DNA from: Diogma glabrata
Taxonomy: Eukaryota; Arthropoda; Insecta; Diptera; Cylindrotomidae
Length of the DNA stretch: 64,000 nucleotides
Direction: 5' to 3'
Assembly (NCBI GenBank): GCA_963693315.1
Contig: OY856186.1
Coordinates: 229,504,754 to 229,568,753 of the forward strand
The notes below the pieces were generated by a model, which saw nothing but the letters and a program-made list of their open reading frames with translations, ran no database searches and was not told the DNA's origin. This document shows, piece by piece, positions 35,736 to 46,666 of the stretch; positions within the stretch are counted from its first letter, which is position 1; every line of letters begins with the position of its first letter. The translations under genes and the position numbers were made by a program.

Positions 35736-36290
35736 ACTGGCTCCGTATCAGGGACTGGATAATAACTAGCGCCGAACAAAAGGGACCCGTTAGGTTAATT
35801 ACAGTTATATTTCTTGTATTTTTTTTAGATATATATATATAAATAATTTGGTGGGAAAATATTTTCCAGGTTGGGCGTTGGCAAGCCGGTTTTTTTTTTT
35901 GAAAAAACTTTTTTTTGTGTGGAACATCTTATATTATTATATTTATATATTTATATATTATTTGATTATTTCAATTCAGATTAATAGTTTGTTTTTCGCG
36001 TCGGTTTATTTAGCTAAATTTTGGTAAAAAGCTAGAGGAAAAAAATAAAGGTTTAGTTTCTAAGGTGTTCATGTGTATATTTATCATAAGTACTCTAAAT
36101 TTATATTTTCAAAAATTTAAAGAATTCCGCGTTTCTCTTTGTAAGTTTTAGGATAAACCAGTTGTGGTTTTTTTTGGTAATAGGGTGGTGGCAATCGGTT
36201 TGGGCCGTGGTTGTCAATCAGCTTTTTGTGTATCTTGAAATAAACCAGTTATTGGTTTCGTTTTGATTAGGAAATTATATATTTTGAATT

Positions 36291-36827
36291 TTGATAAGAA
36301 TGTATACAATTATGAGGGGTCAGGGGTTGATAAGGAGGTGTCGGCCAGGTGGGTTTGAGCCCTGGATGAATGAGGTGGATGGGAGAGCGAATGAGGAGAG
36401 AAAAGAGAGAATGGTTGAGGCGAGGAATGTAGTGGATGGAATGATAAATGTGATTCTGGATGAGGTAAAACATAAAATATTTTAGGAATTGATGGATGAT
36501 ATTTACGAAGAAAAATATGATGAGTTTCTGGATGATTTGATTTGTGAGATAGTGGATGAGGAGCTGAATGGAGTGGATGAGGAAGTGAATGTGGGCTGGC
36601 GTGAGAGGAGACGGGTCAAGAGAAACAGGAGCTCACACCTGAAGAGAAAGGAGAGGAGGAAGAAGGAGAAGGAGAGTCGCTTGGTCGTGGAGCTGGGAGC
36701 TTCCTCGACCAAGAGTACTCAAATAGAGGAGCTGGTTGAGGTGGTTCCCATCTCACCGACCATGCGACAGGTAGAGGAGTGGATTGGTCCACAGGAGGCC
36801 CCTGTCCCTCACTGTATAATTAGTTAA
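36291..36827 (+). CDS. Leader ORF of G2 (broken by one UAG)
   Basis: One frame from ATG 36291 to 36827 with a single TAG at 36483-36485. A second ATG (36489) follows at once. The first part is basic (MIRMYTIMRGQGLIRRCRPG). The second is acidic at its start (DDIYEEKYDEFLDDLICEIV) and then strongly basic (RERRRVKRNR, KRKERRKKEKESR). G+C is much higher than the surroundings. Small ORFs upstream of gag are known in 412/mdg1-type elements. I see no domain. G1 lacks this segment. Confidence 0.5.
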
Positions 36828-37773
36828 GTGGTTGCTTGTTTGAAAAAAAACCGTTTTGGGACAGCAATTTTTTTTGGAGATTGTTTTTTTGTGCTGTCAT
36901 TTGCTTTTAGTAATACTAATTGTTTTTTTTAATTTGGAAAAAAAAAAAAACCGCTTTGGGGAAGCAGCTTTTTTTGAATTTTTTTTTTATGCTACCATGT
37001 ACATATTGTACATATATTTGTTTATATATTGTACATATTTTTGGATGATGCAATTAATTTATATATGAAATTAATCGTATGTTTTTCTGATTGTGGTTAA
37101 GTCATGTTTCTATGAGTTTTAGGATGTTATTAACGTAATAAAGGTTAACATTGACCAAACAGCTTTTCAACAGTTTTGTATAAGTTTAAATCTTTCGTCA
37201 CTACTTTCAAAGTATTATTGGTCTATGTTTATGGAAGTACAATTGAAAATAATTAATTCCCATCAACTTTATAGAGTGAGCCGGATCCAAATCAATATCT
37301 CTACATTTGTCATCATATTGATCCGCTAATGTACGTATACAGATCTCGTATGAGTCCATTTTAGCTACCACCATTTTTTTTTTTAAGAATTATTTTTTCA
37401 TTGCGATTAATTTTAAAAAGTGGTATAAATATAGAAATAATTATTTTTAGCTAACATTTATTTTTGTTTTGGATACAATAAATAAAGCGAAAGATTTAAC
37501 CTAAACAAATATATTAGAGTTAATAACTTAAAAATTAGTAAGCTTAGTTTTGAATTTAAAATAATCGTAATTTTTTTTTTAAATTACCAATTTATTATTT
37601 AGTCTGAAGATTAAATTTAATTAATTTCATGTAAAACTTTATTAACACATATTATGTATTTCATGTTTCGATTTAGCATTTTTAAATAAGAAATTGTTTG
37701 GATTATGGATAAGTTATGTATTATTTAGGTTTATTGATTCACTTTTCCCAGCGGTAGGCCTAACAAGCCATCC

Positions 37774-38055
37774 ATGGGGCTTATCCCCTTAACATTGATG
37801 TCGTTCTTAGATCGCCTATGGCCACCGGGGTTATGCGATCGAAGAACATTGGTTTCTTCTCTTCATTCGGCGAGGAAGTCCTCAGGGACAAGGAGTGGTG
37901 TTGCTGTGTTTGTACTTAGGTGCAAACCAGTAGTACCATTCTTTGCTCAGAGGCTTCTTCGGTGTAATGAAGAGAAGAACCAATTATACTTTGCTTTCAG
38001 GATCAGAGGCTTCACCTCATACAAATTCAAAAAAACTTTCCATTTTTCCATTTAG
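37774..38055 (+). other. Conserved leader block with open frame (G2 copy)
   Basis: The frame MGLIPLTLMSFLDRLWPPGL ... RTLVSSLHSARKSSGTRSGV ... is kept nearly unchanged in G1 (45333-45728). Conservation includes non-coding flanks, and no family is recognised. It may be a structured leader (packaging signal) rather than a protein. Confidence 0.35.
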
Positions 38056-39382
38056 ATTTACAATAGAACAATTTTTCATGGAGTTTAGGTTTTGAAGTCT
38101 GGTGCTCGGGAGCGTTCTTCAACTTTCGCATTAGGTTTAGTTGTAATTTATTTGTAGATTAAACAAGCACAACTGGCTCAGTAGAAATGGACCTAGTGTC
38201 TAATCGTGACAGTTGTGATTGTTTTATTAGGTTGGGGAGAATCTGTTCTGTAGAATCTGGTCGTTAGGGGCTTTTCTAGTCAGTTCTCACATGCATTGTT
38301 GGAGTGGGCTCGCGAACGCGATATTTCAAATTTAAATGAAATGGATATTGTAACCATACTTACTTTTTAAATTGTCTCCAGACGAATCTTGACTTTGGGA
38401 ATCTCTTATGATATTAAATAAAAATAAAATAAATCAAACAAATTTTTCAAAAATTAAATAAATAAAATTTTTATTAAATAAATTAAATTTTCGTTAATTA
38501 AAATAATTTAAGGTAAATAAATAATTTTTTTTAGAATTTAAGTTAATTTTAGGTAACTAAATAAATAAATTTTCTTAATTAAGCTTTACGTCAAGATATA
38601 AATAAATATTTTTTATTTTTTTAAAAAATAAATCAATATTTCAAAGTTAAGACGGTGCATCCGATAAATAAACATTCTTTTGAATATTTTTTATTCTTCA
38701 ATTTTTTTTAAAAATAAATAAATATTTTTAGGGGTGCTATCGTCAATAAATAATTTTAGGTATATAATTAATTCTGAAATTTCAGCATATCTGAAATTAA
38801 AATAAATAAATTATATTTTTACATATACAATATCTTAGGAATTTTTGTACAGATTCAGCAAGGATTAGCTACGACGGTCTTTCCTTTGGTTCCTTTACGA
38901 AGTTTGTTTTTTTTTTACAAAAATTTTCTGTTTTTTTTTTGGGGCGTTCGTTGGTTTTTTTTTCGTTTTGCGCTTTTTATTGTTTTCACTTTTACAGCGT
39001 ACTAGCTACATTTTTTTTTGTTGAGAGTTGGTTTTACTATTGTTGGTGATTGCGAGTCATGATTTTGCGGGTTTTACCATCGAAATCTCTAGCGTCTGTT
39101 TCCTATATACCAAGCCTAAGTTTTTCAATATATTTTTTTTATAAAATTAAATTTAGTGTTAGAATTATTAGTTGTCATAAATTAAACATCTATTCTTAAT
39201 CATTAGTTATTATAGTTATAAATTTAATTCTCGGTTTTTAGAATTTACATAGGTGTTATATTTAATATTACTTAGTTATTATAATTTTTTTTATTAGTTA
39301 TTAGAATTTCTATTATTAGTTTAAGTTTAATAGTGCTTTGGTGGTTTCTGTCATGGAGGGGATGGCGACGTTTTTGTGATTT

Positions 39383-39411
39383 CAAGAGTAGAAATCTTGG
39401 TTTCTACCTTG
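39383..39411 (+). promoter_or_regulatory. Hairpin upstream of the G2 3' LTR
   Basis: CAAGAGTAGAAA tcttgg TTTCTACCTTG forms a stem with one bulged base, ending 9 bases before the LTR. The matching G1 site (51146-51174) keeps the stem with a compensating A-T to G-C change. Confidence 0.5.
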
Positions 39412-39420
39412 AATTCATGG

Positions 39421-40418
39421 TGTAACGATCGCAATAATCGCAAAACAATAATAAAATCAAATTCCTCTTTGTTTTCAATTCAATAGAAATGTATTACATT
39501 AATTTCCGTTCATTTTTACATTAATAGTACTTTTAAAATTTTCCCAACTTAACTGCTAATTGATTTTGAATATATTATAAAAAGCCAACGAACGTACTAA
39601 ATTTTTATTTCCAATACTAATGAACAGATGTCGTTGTTAATCATTGCTGAATTTTGAAGATTACCCGATTTTGTTTTGACATCATGAGATGTCAAAAGCA
39701 AAATCACATTTTGCAATTTAAAAAAGATGGATTCCATTTTTGCTTTTCAAAAGAAAATGTTCAATTGTTTTTGGTGATTAAACATTAAATCAAACAAAAA
39801 AGTTAACACTGTTTTCATTAGTGTGTGATTTGGATTACATATATACATTTTTTCTGAAGTTTTTCATTATTGTTTTCATTAAGTTTTTTTTTACTTAATT
39901 TATCTTAAAAGAAATCTGCTTTATAAAATGTGGCAGTACATGAAGATAAAGTATCCAATGATGTTATCGAAAGTGTGAATAGCAAGGATAACAGTGATCG
40001 AAGCTATTACCACAGTTAGAGACAATCGTTTGTTTGATGGTTTTTCCGGTTGTTGAAACCGCATGGATTCAAAGGCAGATATATAAATGAAAAGTTAAAG
40101 GATCAAATGCAATGTTCAATTGGGCATTTCGAACAACGAAGGTGTAATTCAACAGCAGCAACTGATGTTCACAAATTAGTTCATCCAATATAATTAATTG
40201 ATCAAACGCTAGCCAAGGCAATTAGAACCGGATCATCAATCAACAGTTAATAATTTAAGGTATTTATTGTAAATATATATATTGGTTTTAGTTTAATTAT
40301 TCTCTTTGGAATGTCAGGCTAATTATATAAAATTTAAGAGATTCCCAAATTTACGATTCGATTTTATCCCGGGTAAATTCCTTTTAAATATATTAGTTAA
40401 CAAAGGTCCAAGATAATA
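39421..40418 (+). repeat. G2 3' LTR
   Basis: Near-identical to 34738-35735 and followed by the TSD aaat and the resumed transposase frame. Confidence 0.92.
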
Positions 40419-40422
40419 AAAT

Positions 40423-41440
40423 TTACAATTTGTTTGATCCAGTACACCTAATTAAAAGCGTTCGCAACATCTTATATAGTAACGATATTCAAATAAATAG
40501 CGGTGAAAAAACTATTTCATGGGGAATTATTAGAAAACTATATAATTGTGATAATGGCAATATTCGAGCTATGCATAAATTAACCAAAAGTCACATTGAT
40601 CCCGTGCTGTTCAAAAAAATGAATGTCTCTTTAGCTACACAAGTTTTTAGTCATAGCATTGCTTCAGCTATCCAATGTGCTGTAAGATTAGAAGTTTTTC
40701 AAGATGCAGAGGAAAAAAAATGTGCATTAGACACTGCCGAATTTATTTCTAAAATAAATATCCTGTTCGACAATTTAAATAGTGTGTCGAAATTTTCAAA
40801 AAACCCATTTAGAGCTGGAATTTCCAAAGATTCGACAATTATAAGAAATTTGGAGGAGTCTAAAAACTGGATATTATCATGGAAGCATACAGGAAGAATG
40901 AAAGTGCCGTTCTGTTTTAATGGTCTTCTTCAGACCATAAATGCAATAATAATGATATGGGAAGATATAAAAGGCGAACAACAATTTTTAATGACGTCAC
41001 GCTTATCTCAAGATCCATTAGAAAATCAAATTTCAATGATTAGGTCATTCAAAGGCAGTTACGAGAGGAATCCATCAGTATATAGAACATACTTGAATTT
41101 AAAACAGATCATGTTTCAAAACTTGGATCCTTCAGAATTTTCTAGTTACGAGAATTCAAAATCATCTACCCTACTTTCGTTTAAACCTCAGATAATTCAA
41201 CAATCATCAAATAATCCTGTTGTACATTATTCGGACAACATTGAACAGCAGTTCAACGCTTCCGAGATTTGTGATGATTTTGACATTGATTTTGACGAAA
41301 ATTTTGATATATTGAATCCAAATGAAAAGTTAAATTTAGCAGCCAAATTATATTTTTTTGGATACATATCTAAAACAATATCACAAAGAATGAATTGTAA
41401 TAACTGTACAAATTTTATGATTGAAAAAAATCCTATATGA
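40423..41440 (+). pseudogene. P-superfamily transposase exon 3, continued
   Basis: The frame resumes directly after the G2 target duplication with YNLFDPVHLIKSVRNILYSN, the conserved FDP-HL-K-RN block (a catalytic Asp). Later come SKFSKNPFRAGISKD and RLSQDPLENQISMIRSFKG, where the Glu of DPLE is the expected final catalytic residue. An acidic region follows (CDDFDIDFDENFDIL). The frame stops at 41440 in an A-rich stretch; the remaining C terminus is in another frame at 41421-41810. Confidence 0.88.
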
Positions 41441-41810
41441 AAAAAAATATGAATCAACATTTTTAGCTCCTTCACCTGCAAAAGATGTTTGCAGTGACAT
41501 TTCATCGACAATGAAAACTGATTTCGGTAGTTTGAAAATCCCCACCGCTGCATTTGAACATCATTTAGACGTGATATATAACGAATTCACACATTTATTT
41601 CAAACAAATAAAGCAGCAAAAAATTTAATCAACGGCATTCTGTTTCCAGCCATAAAGAAAAGAATTCAGAAATGGAATGGTTGTGATCATCATGAAACAG
41701 TTTTGAAGTCTGTTTTAGTTATACTATTAAGGGTTACAATCCGAAACATAAATAAATCATTCAAAGACGCTAAAAAAGGTGATCGAATTACAATATTACA
41801 AGGAATTTAA
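41421..41810 (+). pseudogene. P-superfamily transposase C terminus (frameshifted)
   Basis: Continues the protein in a different frame: KYESTFLAPSPAKDVCSDIS, TAAFEHHLDVIYNEFTHLF, then a basic end KSFKDAKKGDRITILQGI and TAA. No splice sites were found at the junction; a length change in the A run near 41428-41435 (gaaaaaaatcc) is the simplest cause. Confidence 0.75.
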
Positions 41811-41864
41811 AATATATAGTTTACACTTTTTGCCGTAGGCTCTTGGCGTAATTCGTTGAATATA

Positions 41865-42034
41865 ATATTTGTTTAACACTTGTTTTATACGCACGTTCAT
41901 ATAAATTTAAAAAAATAAAAGATTTAATTTTATTTCTATGATCACTCACGTGAGTGATCATAGAAATAAAATTAAATCTTTTATTTTTTTAAATTTATAT
42001 TAATGTGCGTATAAAACAAGTGCTAAACAAATAT
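41865..42034. repeat. 170-bp near-perfect palindrome
   Basis: Centred between 41949 and 41950 (actcac|gtgagt). The inner 102 bases are perfectly self-complementary, and the arms reach 84-85 bases each with about three mismatches. It lies just after the transposase stop. Confidence 0.95.
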
Positions 42035-42059
42035 GTTAATTTAAAATATGTAAAATACG

Positions 42060-42900
42060 AAGGGTCTGAAATCTCACAGCTGTGAGATATCAAGACTTCG
42101 GTCTGGGTTAAGGATTTTGATATAGTTTTCGGCAAAAAGCTTTTATGAGGATATGGTTTTTAGTTTTGGGCAGCGATGTATATCAAACATAACTTTTTGT
42201 TAAAGTACATGTATTTTTTATCTCTGTTTAGATACGTATTACAAAACTAACACGAAACATCAATACGTTGTCGGAAAATTATAACAAATCATTAATTAAC
42301 ATAATTTAGTGAAAAGATTATACAATCAGCAAACTACTCAAAACCTCTCCATTTAGCGTTTCGAGAAAATATTTCAAAATCACAAATTCATATTTCTTTC
42401 AAAATTCCAAAAATATTGTAAAAATTAAATAAAATCAAAAATTCAAACTTTTCACAAACAAAATTCTAAAAATATTTCAAGAGTTATTACAAAATCAAAG
42501 ACTAAAACTTTTTTCAAAAACTCTAAAAATATTGCATAAATTATAACAATATCAAAAATTGCAGCTTTTTCCAAAATTATAAAAATTATAATAAAATCAA
42601 AAATTTTAAATTTTTCAAAATTCTAAAAATATTCCAAAAATTCTTACAAAACCAAAAATTGACTTTTTTCAAAATTCTAAAAATATTCCAAAAATTAGAA
42701 TAAAATCAAATATTTAAACTTTTTCTAAATTCTAGTAATATTCCAAAAATTCTGAAACATTCAAAAATTCAAACTGTTTCCAAAAATTTAAATATATTGC
42801 AAAAATTATAACAAAATCAACAATTGAAACTTTTTCCAACCTCAAACCTTTTCCAGAATCAAAAATTTTCATCAAAACATAGATTACATGTCCCAGTTCA
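42060..42900. repeat. A-rich minisatellite-like repeat related to the 57-60 kb foldback
   Basis: After a block starting cttcggtctgggttaaggat (shared with 58198-58460), units of about 55-60 bases of the form aaaattctaaaaatattcc / aaaaattataacaaaatcaa / aaattgaaactttttcc repeat irregularly to 42900. The same unit fills 58480-59440 directly and 57740-58190 inverted. Confidence 0.75.
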
Positions 42901-43347
42901 AAAACTGAGTTTCCCAATTTCCCATTTCAATTATTATTTTTCTATCTAAAAATAAATTACCAAATGAAAACACACATACAAATGTGATTCGATTACGCAT
43001 ATATTTTGCAGTATTCATATAAAAAATTTACAAACTACATTGTTGTCATTTATATTCATTACGAACAAAAGTTTGTTCACTTTGTTTTATTTTAACATAT
43101 TAAAAGCAACAGTGTGCAAATTCAAACGTCAAACACGAAATCTTTTAGTTAAAAACTTAAGAAAGATTCGTTAAATAGAAAAAAATTATTTCGTTAAGCT
43201 AGCCAATATAATAACCAGATTTACGTTAGGTTAATCCGTGACTCAACCCTTTTTGTGTTGATTTTGCAGCGCTTGTTGCGGATACACCACATAACAAAAA
43301 ATTTTTAAACTGATGTATCTATAGTATTATATAGTCAATGGATCACA

Positions 43348-44095
43348 TCTAGTCAAAGTTTGTTCATGCAATCATGTTTAGAAAAAAATAAGTTCATTGA
43401 TAATTATATCAAAAACAAATTTTTGTAATGTTATATTTAAACACAAAAATGTTTTATGAAAGTTTGAATAGTGTGTTTTTAATTATAAGTGTCTGGAATT
43501 AAAAATAAAATAATAAATTGATACATATCAAAGATTACGTTTGATTTATTCTAAATGTGAGGATCAAATGCATATATTACACACAAATGAACATTTTAAT
43601 ATATTTACAAATAATTTAATGAGAAAATGTAAACAAGCTATAAAACTATTTAAGGAAGGTAAAGAAAAGATGTTTGATGAAAATTCTCACTATCGAAGGA
43701 ATTTAACAAAATTAAGTCTGGTTTTTTTGCACATATGTTAAGTGAATTAAAAGCTATATTTCCAAATGGATTTTTTGCTGGTGATCAATTTCGTATGACA
43801 AAATCAGATGCTGCTGAGTTTTGGAAATTAAACTTTGGAAATAGGAAATCATACTGGAAGTGAATGGGGTCCACCAATCAACAGTTAATTTAAGGTATTT
43901 TAGACTCAGATATATTAATTTTTGTTTAATTATTTTTTCCTGGGAATGTTAGGATAAAGTTTCCAGATATAAGAGATTCCCAAATTTAAGATTCGTGCAG
44001 GGACAATCCGTATCCCGGGAGTAATCTCCTTTTTTTTTTTTGTTTTGTTACTATTGGTATAAAAGGTCCAAGCTATTATATAGCTACTCATAATA
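43348..44095 (+). repeat. G1 5' LTR, second part
   Basis: Continues the LTR after the P-superfamily element and matches 51531-52266 almost exactly. Ends ctactcataata, followed by the presumed primer-binding region. Confidence 0.92.
43520..43863 (+). pseudogene. Cbl: Captured Cbl ubiquitin-ligase fragment in the 5' LTR
   Basis: About 115 codons align without gap to the N-terminal phosphotyrosine-binding module of Cbl, an E3 ubiquitin ligase that down-regulates receptor tyrosine kinases. Visible blocks: [55 protein letters not shown] (four-helix bundle), then after a two-base insertion near 43735, [19 protein letters not shown] and [17 protein letters not shown] (start of the EF-hand). It ends in TGA at 43861. 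No intron interrupts it, so it probably came through an RNA copy. The RING finger, the SH2 part and the N terminus are absent. The 3' LTR has the same fragment, so it was present when the element last moved. Confidence 0.85.
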
Positions 44096-46666
44096 ACTGG
44101 CAGCCGAAACAAAGACCTGGGGCTTTGTAAGGGTTTTTTTTATATTTGAATTATATGAGTAAATAATTAATGATTTTGTATATTTTTGGCGCAGTTTTAG
44201 GCGTTGGTTGTCAAACCGGTTTGGTTTGGCAAAGATATTCATATAATATTATTATAAATTTTTGTAATTTTTGGGTAAAACCAGTATTGATTTTTTTTGT
44301 TGACATATTTTTTGGATGATGCAATTAAAATTTATATATGAAATTAATTGTATGTTTTTTTGATTATGGTTAGATTTAGTAAATGTTTAGCTAGCTTTTT
44401 TCAATGCACTCATACGCGATCCCCATATTCGTCATTGGTTTAATGTGAGTTACAATTTCGAGGTATTGATTTATGTATTATTCACACTATAGAGTGGATG
44501 TCAATAGAACATGTCTCATTACAGTTCTATAAACTTTTGAACTTATACGGAAATGTTGAAATATTTTTATTTTGGCTAATATAATGTTCATTTTTGGCCA
44601 AAACGACTTCTATTGCGGTACGCCTTATTAGATTTTATGATTTGTACAGGGATTGTTTTGTGTATCTCATATATATATATATATACAAAATAATTTATGT
44701 CAAACCTGAAAATCTAGGTAGGTTTCCTATTGCAACACAATTCGTTTGGCGAAAGAATTTTTTGTGGTTAAGTCATGTTTTTATGAGTTTTAGGATGTTA
44801 TTAACGTAATAAAAGTTAACATTGACCAAACAGTTTTTCAACAATTTTGTATAAGTTTAAATCTTTCGTCACTACTTTCAAAGTATTATTGGTCTGTGTT
44901 TATAGAAGTATAATTGAAAATAATTAATTCCCATTAGCTTTATAGAGTGAGCCGGATCCAAATCAATATCTCCACATTTGTCATCATATTGATCCGCTGA
45001 CGTACGTATACATATCTCGTATGAGTCCATTTTAGTTACCACCATTTTTAAAATTATTTTTTATTGCGATTAATTTAAAAAATAAGATAAATATAGAAAT
45101 AATTATTTTTAGCTAACATTTATTTTTGTTTTGAATACAATAAATAAAGCGATGAAAATTTGACCTGAACAAATATATTAGAATTAATAACTTAAAAATT
45201 AGTAAGCTTAGTTTTAAATTTAAAATAATCGTAATTTTTTTTATAATGTAAATTACCAATTTATTATCTAGTCTGAAGATTAAATTTAATTAATTTCATG
45301 TAAGCATTTTTAAATAAGAAATTATTTAGATTATGGATAAGTTATGTATTATTTACTTTATGTTAATGTATAAATTCTTTCACAGCGGTAGGCCTAAAAA
45401 GCCATCCATAGAGCTTCTCTCTTTAACATTGATGTCGTTCTTAGATCGCCTATGGCCATCGGGGTTATGCGATCGAAGAACATTGGTTTCTTCTCTTCAT
45501 TCGGCGAGGAAGTCCTCAGGGACGAGGAGTGGTGTTGCTGTGTTTGTACTTAGGTGCAAACCAGTAGTACCATTCTTTTCTCAGAGGCTTCTTCGGTGTA
45601 ATGAAGAGAAGAACCAATTATGCTTTGCTTTCAGGATCAGAGGCTTCACCTCATACAAATTCAAAAACTTTTCCATTTTTCCATTTAGTTTTACAATAAA
45701 ACAATTTCTCATAAAGTTTAGGATTTGAAGTCTGGTGCTCGGGAGCGTTCTTCAACTTTCGCATTAGGTTTAGGTGTAATTTATTTGTAGGTTAAACAAG
45801 CACAACTGGGTCAGTAGAAATGGACCTAGTGTCTAATCGTGACAGTTGTGATTGTTTTATTAGGTTTGGGAGAATCTGTTCTGTAGAATCTGGTCGTTAG
45901 GGGCTTTTCTAGTCGGTTCTCACATGCATTGTTGGAGTGGGCTCGCGAACGCGGGAATTCAGATTTAAACAAAATGGATATATTGTACCATACTTACTTT
46001 TTAAATTGTCTCCAGACGAATCTTGATTTTGGGAATCTCTTATCTTATTAAATAAAAATAAAATAAATAAAACAAATTTTTTAAAATAAATAAATAAAAA
46101 AATTTTTATTAAATAGAATAATTTTTTTTCTTTAGAATTAAATAATTTTAGGTAACTAAATAAATAAAAAAATTTTTTTAAATACACACTACATCAAGAT
46201 ATAACTAAATATTTTTTATTTTTCTTAAAAATAAATCAATATTTTGAGCTAGGACGGTGCATCCAATAAATAAACATTCTTCTAAATATTTTTATTTTTC
46301 AATTTTTTTTAAAAATAAATAAATATTTTTAGGGGTGCTATCGTCAATAACTAATTCTAAGTATATGATTAGTTCTGAAATTTCAGTATATCTGAAATTA
46401 AATAAATAAATTATATCTTTATATACAATATTTTAGGAATTTTTGTGAAAGGTAAAGCAAAGATTAGATACGACGGTGGTCTTTTTGTTCTTTTACGGAA
46501 TTTGGTTTTTAAAAATTTTTTGTGTTTTTGAATTGGGCGTTCGTTGTTTTTTTTTCGTTTTTGCGTTTTTCATTTTTTCCATCGTACTAACTACATTTTT
46601 TTGGGGAATTGGTTTTTATATTGTTGTCGTTTGCGAGGTAATAATTTTACGGGTTTTACCATCAAA
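44096..46666 (+). other. G1 leader (5' untranslated region)
   Basis: Begins actggcagccgaaacaaagacc, a weak match to a tRNA-type primer-binding site; in G2 the related sequence at 35757-35780 is actagcgccgaacaaaaggg. About 390 bases (44370-44768) have no match in G2. From 44769 to 46665 it closely follows the G2 leader. Confidence 0.6.
45333..45728 (+). other. Conserved leader block with open frame (G1 copy)
   Basis: Shares LTLMSFLDRLWPSGLCDRRT and the following ~60 residues with the G2 block at 37774-38055; the two have drifted mostly outside this block. The N-terminal part before SIELLSLTL is not shared, so a common start codon is doubtful. Confidence 0.35.

Larger units (their letters stand above)
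34738..40418 (+). mobile_element. G2: LTR retrotransposon deletion derivative in the P transposase
   Basis: The 4-bp duplication aaat flanks it (34734-34737 and 40419-40422). LTRs of 998 bases (34738-35735 and 39421-40418) appear nearly identical; one difference noted is cat versus cgt near 34949/39632, so this is a young insertion. It belongs to the same family as G1: related LTRs, leader (37090-39090 matches 44765-46665) and 3' end (39345-39420 matches 51100-51183). It has no gag or pol. The leader homology stops at the gag start (accatcgaaatc where G1 has the ATG). It must have moved with proteins supplied by another copy. Confidence 0.9.
31405..43340 (+). mobile_element. P-superfamily DNA transposon inserted in the G1 5' LTR
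   Basis: Inverted termini CATTGACTATATAATACTAT... match for 30 bases, and an inner ttatgtggtgta block is also inverted. Direct 7-bp duplications gatcaca lie at 31398-31404 and 43341-43347. It encodes a THAP-domain transposase in at least three exons (31907-41810). It is itself invaded by a foldback element (32622-33961) in an intron, by LTR element G2 (34738-40418) in the RNase H-like part, and by repeats (41865-42900) in its 3' region. Seven-base duplications are known for the Galileo/1360 branch of the P superfamily; canonical P makes eight. Confidence 0.88.

Noticed and set aside
36267..36712. Minus-strand frames opposite the G2 leader ORF
   Set aside because: Low-complexity Ser/Phe/Leu antisense of the charged plus-strand frame; no motif.
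43541..43741. A 66-codon LTR-encoded protein of G1 as a functional gene
   Set aside because: It is the first part of the captured Cbl fragment, ended by a two-base insertion, so an independent peptide is not supported.
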